Below are positions 26,140 through 33,938 of a stretch of 64,000 nt of DNA, in pieces. Position numbers and translations under genes: made by a program. The DNA comes from Foliamicus sp963666765 (GTDB taxonomy: Bacteria > Pseudomonadota > Gammaproteobacteria > Steroidobacterales > Foliamicaceae). The notes under the pieces were generated by a model, which did not search any database, was not told where the DNA came from, and saw only the letters and a program-made list of their open reading frames with translations. The first letter of the stretch is position 1; each line of letters starts with the position of its first letter. The stretch covers positions 2,542,001 to 2,606,000 of the forward strand of contig OY762933.1 in the NCBI GenBank assembly GCA_963666765.1, given 5' to 3'.

Positions 26140-26166
26140 TGAGCGCCTGCAGGCTTGGCTTACAAT
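26140..26166 (+). promoter_or_regulatory. Candidate promoter TGAGC-N16-TACAAT for the second exported SDR
   Basis: TTGAGC (TGAGC at 26140-26144), a 16-base spacer, then TACAATGCGT (26161-26170), about 20 bases before the ATG at 26187. It matches the arrangement before the paralogous SDR at 1002. Confidence 0.5.
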
Positions 26167-26186
26167 GCGTCCTGGGAGGATTGCGC

Positions 26187-27026
26187 ATGAAACGACTTCG
26201 CAGATTGGGGGCGCGGACCCGGTCCGCTGCGCCGTTGCCGGTCATGGCCCTGGCGCTGCTTTGCGGCCTGCCGGGCGCGGTTGCCGCCACACAGGAGGCG
26301 CCGGCCGCGGAGGGCGGCCCGCCGACTGTCCTGATTACCGGTTCGAATCGCGGAATCGGACTGGCCTTTGCGGAATGGTACGCGGAACAGGGCTGGAACG
26401 TTGTCGCTACCTGCCGGCGGCCGGAACAGGCGGACGACCTGAACGCCCTGGCCGCGGAACATGCCAACCTGAGTGTCGAGCTGCTGGACGTCACCCGGGA
26501 AGACCATATACGTGACCTTGCCGATCGCCACGCGGGTCAGCCCATCGACCTGCTGATCAACAATGCGGCGGTCCTTGGCCCCTTGCCCGAACAAAGCCTG
26601 GGCGGCCTCGATTACGACCGGTTTGAGCAGACCATGGCCGTGAACGTATTCGCTCCGCTGCGCCTGTCGGAGGCGCTGGCGGACAATGTCGCCGCCGCCG
26701 GTGGAAAGATCGTGGCGATTACCAGCGGCGTGGCTTCGTTGACGCTGATGAGCCGCATGCGCGGTATGTATTTTTATCGCATGAGCAAGTCGGCGCTGAA
26801 CATGGGCTGGCGGGCCTTGCGCACCGACCTGAAGCCGCGAGGCGTTGCCGTTCTGCTGGTTTCGCCCGGACAGGTGGACACCGCCCTGCTGCGGGAATCC
26901 GGCTATACGGGCGAGGCGCTCACGACGGAAGAAAGCGTGGCGGGAATGGTGGAAATCATCGCCGACGCCACACTTGATGACCCCGGACTGCCGATCAATG
27001 TCGACGGCCGGGTTCTACCCTGGTAG
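26187..27026 (+). CDS. Short-chain dehydrogenase/reductase with N-terminal signal peptide (paralogue of the 1002 gene)
   Basis: 279 residues from the ATG at 26187 (GGGAGGA ribosome site). A basic N-terminus and hydrophobic core end at GAVAATQEA, a likely signal peptidase site, followed by TGSNRGIG, INNAA, and the catalytic FYRMSKSALN. It is clearly a paralogue of the SDR at 1002 (shared TVLITGSN.GIGL.FA..YA..GW.V.AT). An exported SDR is unusual. It is followed after 10 bases by a secreted protein of unknown function, probably the same transcript. Confidence 0.85.
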   Translation: MKRLRRLGARTRSAAPLPVMALALLCGLPGAVAATQEAPAAEGGPPTVLITGSNRGIGLAFAEWYAEQGWNVVATCRRPEQADDLNALAAEHANLSVELLDVTREDHIRDLADRHAGQPIDLLINNAAVLGPLPEQSLGGLDYDRFEQTMAVNVFAPLRLSEALADNVAAAGGKIVAITSGVASLTLMSRMRGMYFYRMSKSALNMGWRALRTDLKPRGVAVLLVSPGQVDTALLRESGYTGEALTTEESVAGMVEIIADATLDDPGLPINVDGRVLPW

Positions 27027-27036
27027 GAGAGTACCA

Positions 27037-27672
27037 ATGAAAAAGACCACTATGTTTGCCTGCGCCGCCATGGCGGTTTCGTCCATGTGCCTGGCGGAGC
27101 CCAGCGGGGACTCGCAATTCGCCGGCGCCAGCAGCGGCCTGGAAGGCCGTGAGCACGAACTGGGCCTGGCGCTTAGCGTAGTGCTCAAGACGATGCACGA
27201 GGACGAGTCCTACGTGCATGAGCTCAATGACGCACTGGTCAAGGCGCTGCTGTCGCAGATGCAGTTCGCCAAGGACCGCGGCATGATCGACGACCTGATC
27301 GCGCACGAGGTCGAGACGCTGGAGCCGCTGCTGAAGCGCATCCGCACGCACTACGAGCGCACCGGCGACCTGGAAATGGTGATGGTGGGAATGATCGACC
27401 GCACCTCCTGCCACTACCAGCTGATCTTCGAGACGGAAAGCAAGCCCGGCTACCGTGCCTGGCAGTCGCCTTGGTCACGTGTGCTGACGCAGACGCAACG
27501 CCTGGGCCAGCACGACCTGACCGAAGCGGAAGTGCACGACATCTGGGTGCGGCAACGCCTGCAGGCCTATGCCAACGTGATCGGAGTGGGTCTGGAAGTG
27601 TCCGAACTCGGCGACGACGGCCGCGTCTGGGTGCGCGCCGTAGAACGCGACGCCGCCACAGCCGGCCAGTAG
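27037..27672 (+). CDS. Secreted protein of unknown function
   Basis: 211 residues, with a clear signal peptide (MKKTTMFACAAMAVSSMCLA) and GGAGAG upstream of the ATG at 27037. The mature part is helical with many charged residues (HELGLALSVVLKTMHEDESYVHEL, DRTSCHYQLIFETESKPGYR). I do not recognise a family. The 10-base distance from the exported SDR suggests they act together in the periplasm. A REP-like palindrome follows. Confidence 0.7.
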   Translation: MKKTTMFACAAMAVSSMCLAEPSGDSQFAGASSGLEGREHELGLALSVVLKTMHEDESYVHELNDALVKALLSQMQFAKDRGMIDDLIAHEVETLEPLLKRIRTHYERTGDLEMVMVGMIDRTSCHYQLIFETESKPGYRAWQSPWSRVLTQTQRLGQHDLTEAEVHDIWVRQRLQAYANVIGVGLEVSELGDDGRVWVRAVERDAATAGQ

Positions 27673-27701
27673 GCCCGCAAAGGCGGGATTACACCGGGAA
27701 C

Positions 27702-27722
27702 GAGGGCGGGTGTCCCGCCCTC
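27702..27722. repeat. REP-like palindrome with 9-bp arms
   Basis: GAGGGCGGG-TGT-CCCGCCCTC, a perfect 9-bp stem with a 3-base loop, between the convergent secreted-protein and protease genes. It probably serves as a terminator for both. Confidence 0.65.
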
Positions 27723-27739
27723 ACCCCCGAAGTTGCCTT

Positions 27740-30112
27740 CTAGCGGCCGCTAAACTCCCGGGATACGGCCAGGAATAACGAGTGCTCGGGTCGCGCGTTG
27801 GCGCGGTGGCCCGGCGCGTAGGAACGCCAGGCTTCAAGCCGGATCCGCCAGGCGTTCCCGGTCGTTGCGTTCGAGGGCAGGGCGGTTTCGTAGCCCAGCG
27901 TAAAGTCGATTTGCCGGCCGCTCGGATCCGCTCCGATCCACACTGTCTCCCGAAGTACGTCGCCGGCCCGCGTCCTGCCGGTCGGATAGTCCAGGAAAAT
28001 GCCGCCGGATTCGTTTCTGAGCGGTTGTGAAACCAGCAGCCAGGCCCGCTCCTGCCTGCCAAAACCCGTACTGTCCCATTGCAGCCCCGCGCTGAACGCG
28101 CTGCTCAGCAGGCCCTGCGTTTCCCGGAAGAGTCCCCGTGCCGACTCGCCCGAGGTATATCCCGCCTGCGCGACGGCCATCAGCCTGAGTCCTCTTGCGA
28201 AGTCCCGCTCCACCAGCAGCCGTGTGAACCAGGTGCGTCCGGAGAGCCCCCCGTAGGCTCCTTCGGCGCCTGCTCCGAGCAGCCGTTCCGATTCGCCGAG
28301 CAGTCCGACCTCGGCCACCAGGCGCCGGCTGCCGCCGTCAAGGTCCAGGTTGAGGAAAGCACCCTGTGCTCCTCCGGGCGCCGCCAGGCGGTCGCCGCGT
28401 GCAAGGCCCGGGTTCTGGACGTACAAGCCGCCGCGAAGCGTTGCGCCATTGCCCGGCTTGAGCAGATCGCGCGCCACCCCCAGGCCGCGGGTTCCGAGAG
28501 CGACCCAGGCGTTCCGCAGGTGCGTCGAGGGGCCCAAATCCCCGCGCGCACTCTCCTGATCGTAGAGTGCGTCGGCGAGGCTCGCGGCCGACGAAACTGT
28601 CCATTCGCCCAGTACCGCGGCCGAAATTCGCCCGGGGCCGAAAGACCGCTCGACGAATCGGGCAAACCGGCGATCCGCCCTGTAGGCATCATCCAGCGGC
28701 CAATGCGCGTTGAAGCTCTCCATCGGGATGAAAAACGGGGCGTTCATGCTGTCGAACGCCGCCAGTTCCCGCCCGGCGACCGCGTTCTGCAGCGCATCGC
28801 CCCAGGCGGGACCCGCCGCCATGGCGCTCCGCCCCAGGGCCAGCGACGGTCCGTCCAGGGCATGGGAAAGAGAAGCGCTCATGGCGCCGATGGGGCGTGT
28901 GGCCTTTTCGACGTCCAGAAGCCCTTGTCCGTATATGTCCTGGTCCGCATAAATTCCGGATTTGTCGGCTGCCGCGAACAGCCGGCTCACCATCTCGGTG
29001 GAACCCAGTTGCCCGCGAAAAGCCTCTTCCATCAGCGCCAGCGCACCGGCTACCTGGGGTGTCGCCAGCGATGTTCCCGATGCGGTCAGGTAATGGTTCC
29101 CGCTGCGCGCGGCCGGTCCGTGAATTCCGGATCCCGGCGCCGCAATGCAGTAGTCCGCCGCGACGCCGCAGCGATTGGAGTACGAGGCAATGGTTCCGTC
29201 CGGATCGGTGGCCACGACCGAAATGAAATGGCTTCGCAACTCGGGGAAATAGTGGGGCGTGGCGGCGGTCAGACTCGGTGAGGAAGCGTCGGCCAGATTC
29301 CCCCGCGCGTCGCGCTTGCCGTGGGAATTGCCCGCCGCCCACACCAGAATGATCTTGTCCGCATCGGGGGTGCCGGCTTGCACCAGACTGTCCACGGTGC
29401 GTCCGAACGCGGCGCGGTATTCGGCGGCCGTATAGTCGGTCACCACGCCTTCATAGCCGAAACTGTGGTTGATGATGCGCGTGGCGCTTCCGATTCGCCG
29501 GTACACGCCCTGGCTTTGCTCGTCCAGGCTGCGGAATGATCCCGGGTTGCTCAGGCTAACAGGGCGGTACTCGGGTGTGCCGGACCCAAGTTGGATCCCA
29601 ACGACCAACAGCTCCGCCTCGTAGGCGACGCCGTGCATGCGGTTACCCGATCTGGCGGCCGCGATTACGCCGCCCACCGTGGTTCCGTGCGAGGCGGTGT
29701 CGCGAATCGCGCTGAAGGAGCAGGTCCCGTTCGGGCAACTGTTGGAGGCTACGCCGGAACTTGTGTGGAGCTTTCCGGCGATTGCCTCGTGAGTTGGATC
29801 GATACCTGTATCGATGATTCCCACAGTCACACCCTGTCCGGTGTATCCGCGGGCATAGGCGTAATCCGCTCCGATCTCGGACAGGCTCCATTGGGTCTGA
29901 AACTCCGCGGAATCGGCAAAGGAATTGCGCTCGCCTTCCTGCGCCGGAGTCAGGCCCGGATCGTCAGGAAAGCTGAGCGGATCCGGTCTGTCGGGTTCAG
30001 GCGGAGCGACGGCCGGCGGGGGCGGGGGCTGCCGCGTTCCGCCGCTGCTCCCGCAGGCGGACACGAGGAGTGTCGATAACAGAATCAGGGCCACACTTCT
30101 TGTTTTAGTCAT
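27740..30112 (-). CDS. NalP-like autotransporter lipoprotein, subtilisin-family protease
   Basis: 790 residues. A lipoprotein signal peptide with lipobox LVSAC (C20) is followed by a proline-rich linker and a peptidase S8 domain with the catalytic triad D101 (GIIDTGIDPTHE), H142 (ASHGTTVGG) and S348 (ASGTSLATPQVAG), plus oxyanion Asn262 (WAAGNSHG). The last 270 or so residues show the alternating pattern of an outer-membrane beta-barrel (for example LRGGLYVQNPG and RLMAVAQAGYTSG). This combination is that of NalP in Neisseria, a surface-anchored autotransporter protease. Its targets are unknown. Confidence 0.88.
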   Translation of the reverse strand: MTKTRSVALILLSTLLVSACGSSGGTRQPPPPPAVAPPEPDRPDPLSFPDDPGLTPAQEGERNSFADSAEFQTQWSLSEIGADYAYARGYTGQGVTVGIIDTGIDPTHEAIAGKLHTSSGVASNSCPNGTCSFSAIRDTASHGTTVGGVIAAARSGNRMHGVAYEAELLVVGIQLGSGTPEYRPVSLSNPGSFRSLDEQSQGVYRRIGSATRIINHSFGYEGVVTDYTAAEYRAAFGRTVDSLVQAGTPDADKIILVWAAGNSHGKRDARGNLADASSPSLTAATPHYFPELRSHFISVVATDPDGTIASYSNRCGVAADYCIAAPGSGIHGPAARSGNHYLTASGTSLATPQVAGALALMEEAFRGQLGSTEMVSRLFAAADKSGIYADQDIYGQGLLDVEKATRPIGAMSASLSHALDGPSLALGRSAMAAGPAWGDALQNAVAGRELAAFDSMNAPFFIPMESFNAHWPLDDAYRADRRFARFVERSFGPGRISAAVLGEWTVSSAASLADALYDQESARGDLGPSTHLRNAWVALGTRGLGVARDLLKPGNGATLRGGLYVQNPGLARGDRLAAPGGAQGAFLNLDLDGGSRRLVAEVGLLGESERLLGAGAEGAYGGLSGRTWFTRLLVERDFARGLRLMAVAQAGYTSGESARGLFRETQGLLSSAFSAGLQWDSTGFGRQERAWLLVSQPLRNESGGIFLDYPTGRTRAGDVLRETVWIGADPSGRQIDFTLGYETALPSNATTGNAWRIRLEAWRSYAPGHRANARPEHSLFLAVSREFSGR

Positions 30113-30228
30113 TCACTTCACCTTTGAACTACCCCACCAGCCCCGGCATATCATTCGACCGCAAGTATAGCAATCGGCCATTTGCACAGCGCAATCGGCT
30201 GTCCGGCGAAAAAGAGAGGCTTTTTTCT

Positions 30229-31233
30229 ATGCAAGCATTCACCTTGAGGCGCCTGGGGCTGACCCTTGGTTTGATCTGTTTGTCTGTCGCGGCAACAGCC
30301 GACGAGCCGCCTGCGGCCTACAAGACCGGGTGGGGTCCGCACGGCGTTCACGTCATCGAGAACCACCTGTTGCCTGCCGAGCCCGGCCAGCGCGGCCTGC
30401 GCGCGAGGATCGTCTATCCCGACGGCGCGGGCCCGTTTCCGCTGGTGGTGTATTCGCATGGCTTCGGTTGTTACCGCGAGAGTTACGCCGGGCTCACCGA
30501 CCACTGGGCCTCGCACGGCTATGCGGTCGTATTGCCGGAGCACCCCGACTGTCCCACCTCGGAAGGCAAGCTGACCCCCGAAGATGCCCGCAACCTCTTG
30601 TACATCCGTATATCCGACGTGGCGCGGGTCCTGGATGCGCTTTTTGCGCCCGGCCAGGAAATTCCGGGGCTGACGGGCCGGATTGACTACGGCCGGAAGG
30701 CGATTGCCGGTCACTCCTTTGGCGGGATGATCGCGCAGGTGGTCTGGGGCCAGCCGCTAAAGGACCTGCACAGTACGGAGAAGGTCGCTTACGCCCTTGG
30801 TTTCGATGCCGCCGTCGTCATGAGCGGCGTCGGTCAGATGCCGCAGATGGCGGACGGTTCATTTGACGCTATGCCGGGGCCGGTACTCGTTACCGGCGGC
30901 ACGCTGGACCTTGGAAATATCGGCGGACCGACGGTATATCCCTGGGAGTGGCGGATGTCGGCGTACGGCCTGAGCCCGCCCGGCGACAAGTACTCCGTGG
31001 TCCTGGAAGAAGGCGATCACTATCTGGGAGGTCTGATCTGCCGGGAGGACCGCGGTGGGCCGGACAATCGCGGCGGCGCTCACGATATCGGCGGGCTTGA
31101 GATCCTGGCCGGCGTCACCACGGCCTTCCTGGACGCCTGGCTGAACAGGGACGCGGCTGCGAAGCGGTTCCTCGAAGACTTCGAGGCGAACGTCGGCATC
31201 ACCGACGGACGCGCCCGCTTCGCCCGGAAATAA
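30229..31233 (+). CDS. Secreted alpha/beta hydrolase (platelet-activating-factor acetylhydrolase-like)
   Basis: 334 residues from the ATG at 30229, chosen because it gives a signal peptide (LGLTLGLICLSVAATADE); the frame is open from 30124. The nucleophile elbow is GHSFGG, an oxyanion-type HGFGCYRESY comes earlier, and the catalytic His is likely in EGDHY. The layout is of PAF-acetylhydrolase/dienelactone-like esterases with VYP.G.GPFPLVVYSHG. It converges on a monooxygenase gene across the 100-bp inverted repeat. Confidence 0.85.
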   Translation: MQAFTLRRLGLTLGLICLSVAATADEPPAAYKTGWGPHGVHVIENHLLPAEPGQRGLRARIVYPDGAGPFPLVVYSHGFGCYRESYAGLTDHWASHGYAVVLPEHPDCPTSEGKLTPEDARNLLYIRISDVARVLDALFAPGQEIPGLTGRIDYGRKAIAGHSFGGMIAQVVWGQPLKDLHSTEKVAYALGFDAAVVMSGVGQMPQMADGSFDAMPGPVLVTGGTLDLGNIGGPTVYPWEWRMSAYGLSPPGDKYSVVLEEGDHYLGGLICREDRGGPDNRGGAHDIGGLEILAGVTTAFLDAWLNRDAAAKRFLEDFEANVGITDGRARFARK

Positions 31234-31267
31234 CGCGCTTCAGTCAGCTACCTCCCTCGCAGCTAAA

Positions 31268-31367
31268 GCCTTTTCTCTCCTCCTCCCCTGTGGAGAGCGT
31301 TGAAGCCAGGATGGCGGAACCGAGCCAGGGATGGCGCCTCTCAACAGGGGAGGAGGAGAGAAAAGGC
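31268..31367. repeat. 100-bp hairpin element with 30-bp arms
   Basis: Arm 31268-31297 pairs with arm 31338-31367 with a single mismatch in 30. The first 24 bases (from GCCTTTTCTCTCC) are perfect. The 40-base loop itself contains a tandem near-repeat (AGCCAGGATGGCG and AGCCAGGGATGGCG). It sits between two convergent genes. It may be a terminator, or a small MITE-like element, given its length and perfection. Confidence 0.75.
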
Positions 31368-31376
31368 GAGGATGGG

Positions 31377-32585
31377 TCAGGGTTGGCCGAGGGCGACGCT
31401 GTCGCGCCAGGCCTCGATCATGCTTGTCTGCAACAGGAACGCGTGCGCCCGTTCCGGGTCCGCCGCGATTCGCATGAATTCCGCCTGACGCTTGCGCTGC
31501 GCGTCCGGATCCAGCGACTCCATGCGTTCCTTGTTCTGGATCGACTGCTTCTGAATGAATTCGGTGGCGATCGTGCGGCGCTGGTGGTCGTATACGTCCA
31601 GAAGGTCTTCGCCGGCGCCCTCGCGCAGGATCGAGATCAGCTTCTCCGCCAGCACGATGCCGTCCTGGATGCCGCCGTTCATTCCCATGCCGCCCAGCGG
31701 GTTGTTGATGTGCGCGGCATCCCCCGCGATCGTGATATTGCCGACGCGATAGGTTTCCGCGACGCGCTGATGCACCCAGTACAGCGTGCGGTGCACCACC
31801 TCGTAGGGCTCGTCGCGGGGCACCACCGCGTTCAGCCGCTCCTGGGCGTATTCCGGCGCCAGGAACTTCTCGTCCGGTTCGCCGGGAACCGTGGGCAGCA
31901 GCACCCGCCACAAATCGGACGTGCGCAGCAGCACGCACCATTCTTCCGGATCCGCCACATAGTTGACGTTGCTCAGGTTGTCCATGTGCGCGGCGAAGTC
32001 GAAAGGCGTGCTCAGCACCAGGAACTTCTCGGGATAGGTGAACCCCACGTAGCGCATCGTCAGGCTCTTGCGCACGGCGCTGTTGGCGCCGTCCGCCCCG
32101 ATCAGGTAGCGGCCGGTGTACAGCTCCTCCTGTTCGCCGGTGAAGCACAGCATGCGAACGCCGTCGCCGTCCTGGCGCGCGCCGATGACTTCCCGCCCGA
32201 AGAGCACCTGGGCGTGTGGATAGTCCTTGAGCATTTCGCACACGACCTGGGTGAGCTTGTATTGCTCGCACTGCAAGCGGTACGGATGCCCGGTTTCGTC
32301 GGACAGCAATCCGAGGTCGAAAATCGCCGCCTCGCCCGTCGAACGGTCGCGGTACTGGTAGTCGCGCGTTACCAGCCCGAGAGGAATCAGGCGCCGGGTG
32401 AGATCGAGATCGTCCAGCAGGTCCAGCGTAGGGGGGTGGAAGGTCGAAGCCCGCAATTCGAGCGGCAGCGTATCGCAGCCCTCCACCAGGATCACGGACA
32501 CTCCAGCGCGCGCCAGCGCCAGGGCCGCCGTGCAGCCCACGGGGCCGGCGCCGGCGATCAGGACTTCGGCGTGTCGCTCGGGCAT
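31377..32585 (-). CDS. FAD-dependent monooxygenase (PHBH/MhpA-like)
   Basis: 402 residues. An FAD motif (VLIAGAGPVGCTAALALARAG), the YLIGADGANSAVRK DG motif, and GDAAHINNPLGGMGMNGG, the FAD ribityl-binding GD motif, define the group A flavoprotein hydroxylases (p-hydroxybenzoate hydroxylase fold). These hydroxylate aromatic rings with NAD(P)H. The C-terminus is short (no thioredoxin-like domain as in MhpA). A longer frame to 32658 exists, but the ATG at 32585 immediately precedes the FAD motif. Substrate unknown. Confidence 0.85.
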   Translation of the reverse strand: MPERHAEVLIAGAGPVGCTAALALARAGVSVILVEGCDTLPLELRASTFHPPTLDLLDDLDLTRRLIPLGLVTRDYQYRDRSTGEAAIFDLGLLSDETGHPYRLQCEQYKLTQVVCEMLKDYPHAQVLFGREVIGARQDGDGVRMLCFTGEQEELYTGRYLIGADGANSAVRKSLTMRYVGFTYPEKFLVLSTPFDFAAHMDNLSNVNYVADPEEWCVLLRTSDLWRVLLPTVPGEPDEKFLAPEYAQERLNAVVPRDEPYEVVHRTLYWVHQRVAETYRVGNITIAGDAAHINNPLGGMGMNGGIQDGIVLAEKLISILREGAGEDLLDVYDHQRRTIATEFIQKQSIQNKERMESLDPDAQRKRQAEFMRIAADPERAHAFLLQTSMIEAWRDSVALGQP

Positions 32586-32620
32586 GGCGCGGGTATCTTA
32601 CCCGCTTGCGTGTTTCTTTT

Positions 32621-32647
32621 GAGGGCGGGACGCGCTCGCTCGCGGGG
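32621..32647. repeat. REP-like sequence between divergent genes
   Basis: GAGGGCGGGACGCGCTCGCTCGCGGGG shows the GAGGGCGGGACGC core seen at several other gene boundaries, with an inner imperfect GCG/CGC hairpin. It lies in the 105-base space between the FAD monooxygenase and the MFS gene. Confidence 0.45.
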
Positions 32648-32690
32648 GTTGCGGGCATAATGCCACCTGTTTTTCGCCGGGTCCCGGTTT

Positions 32691-33938
32691 ATGTTCATTA
32701 TCTTTGCACTTGTGCTGCTGGGCGCGATGGGTTTCAGCATCGTACTGCCGTCCATCATGTTCGTGGCCGAGGACTTCGGGGGCGGCCAGGCCATGGCCGG
32801 CTGGATTGTCGCCAGCTATGCGATCGGCCAGCTCATAGCCACGCCGATCTGGGGGCGGCTGAGCGACCGCTACGGCCGCAAGCTGGTTCTGGCTCTGTGT
32901 GCGGCGAGCACAATGATTGCATTCCTGGGCCTGGCCTTCGCCTACGATGCGCTAACCCTGTTCGTGTCGCGCCTCGTCGGCGGTCTTGCGGGCGGTTTGT
33001 TTTCCGTCAGCCAGGCCTGGGTGGCGGACACGACCACGCCCAGGAACCGGGCAAGGGGAATGGGAATCATGGGCGCGGGCATCAGCCTGGGCTTCATTCT
33101 GGGACCGTTTGTCGGGGGAGTCCTGGGGGGCGAGACGGCGGATACCGCCAGTCTGTTGCAGCCCGGGCTTCTGGGCGCGGCGCTGGCTGCGCTGCTTCTG
33201 GTGGTCATCCTGCTGTTCATGCGCGAAAGCCTGCCGCCCGAAAAGCGCGTGGCTTCCCAGCCCCTGGGCGCGGAGTTGCGGCAATGGGGCGAAGTCGGCG
33301 CGCGGCCCGTGGTCAAGCGGCTGCTGGTTCTGGGGCTTCTCTGGATGACGGCGGCGGGCATGTTCGAAGTGATGATGCCCCTGTGGGTCGGGGACACCCT
33401 GGGATGGGGGCCGCGCCACGTGGGTGTCCAGTTCCTCTTCCTGGGGCTATGGGTGGCCATCGTCCAGGGACTGATCGCAGGCAGGCTGTCGACCCGGTTC
33501 GGCGAAGTCGCGGTCATTGCCGCCGGCATCGTCCTCTATGCCGTGGGAATGCTGCTCCTCGCCTTCCTGGGTGCGGTTGCCGGACCGGAGTGGCTGCAGA
33601 TCGGCGCCGGCGTGCTGGCGGACTTTACCGGCCAGCCCTGGCTCGTGCTCGGCCTGGGTCTGCTGGCCAGCGGCAGCGCACTGCTGGTGCCCAACATCTC
33701 AAGCCTTGTATCCAAATATGCTTCGCCGACCGAACGCGGCACTGTCCTGGGCCTGTTCCAGTCCTCCAACTGGCTGGGCAGGACCATATCGCCTCCCATC
33801 GGCGGCATGCTGTTCCAGTCCGAGGGCGCGAACGCTCCGCTGTTCGGTTCTGTTGTAATACTGATCCCGTGCCTTGCGGGACTGCTCGTATGGTTTGGCG
33901 GCTCGCGGGCGCAGCCGCATAAGGAGGTCGAAACATGA
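32691..33938 (+). CDS. MFS transporter, TetA-like drug:H+ antiporter group
   Basis: 415 residues, 12 membrane helices. The DHA1 signature after helix 2 (PIWGRLSDRYGRKLVLAL) and helix-5 motif C (GISLGFILGPFVGG) point to drug/metabolite efflux. It is the first gene of a run of six that ends at 41067, and its stop overlaps the next start by 4 bases (ATGA). Confidence 0.9.
   Translation: MFIIFALVLLGAMGFSIVLPSIMFVAEDFGGGQAMAGWIVASYAIGQLIATPIWGRLSDRYGRKLVLALCAASTMIAFLGLAFAYDALTLFVSRLVGGLAGGLFSVSQAWVADTTTPRNRARGMGIMGAGISLGFILGPFVGGVLGGETADTASLLQPGLLGAALAALLLVVILLFMRESLPPEKRVASQPLGAELRQWGEVGARPVVKRLLVLGLLWMTAAGMFEVMMPLWVGDTLGWGPRHVGVQFLFLGLWVAIVQGLIAGRLSTRFGEVAVIAAGIVLYAVGMLLLAFLGAVAGPEWLQIGAGVLADFTGQPWLVLGLGLLASGSALLVPNISSLVSKYASPTERGTVLGLFQSSNWLGRTISPPIGGMLFQSEGANAPLFGSVVILIPCLAGLLVWFGGSRAQPHKEVET

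Noticed and set aside
31290..32660. 456-residue plus-strand frame opposite the FAD monooxygenase
   Set aside because: Antisense shadow; the minus strand has FAD, DG and GD motifs.
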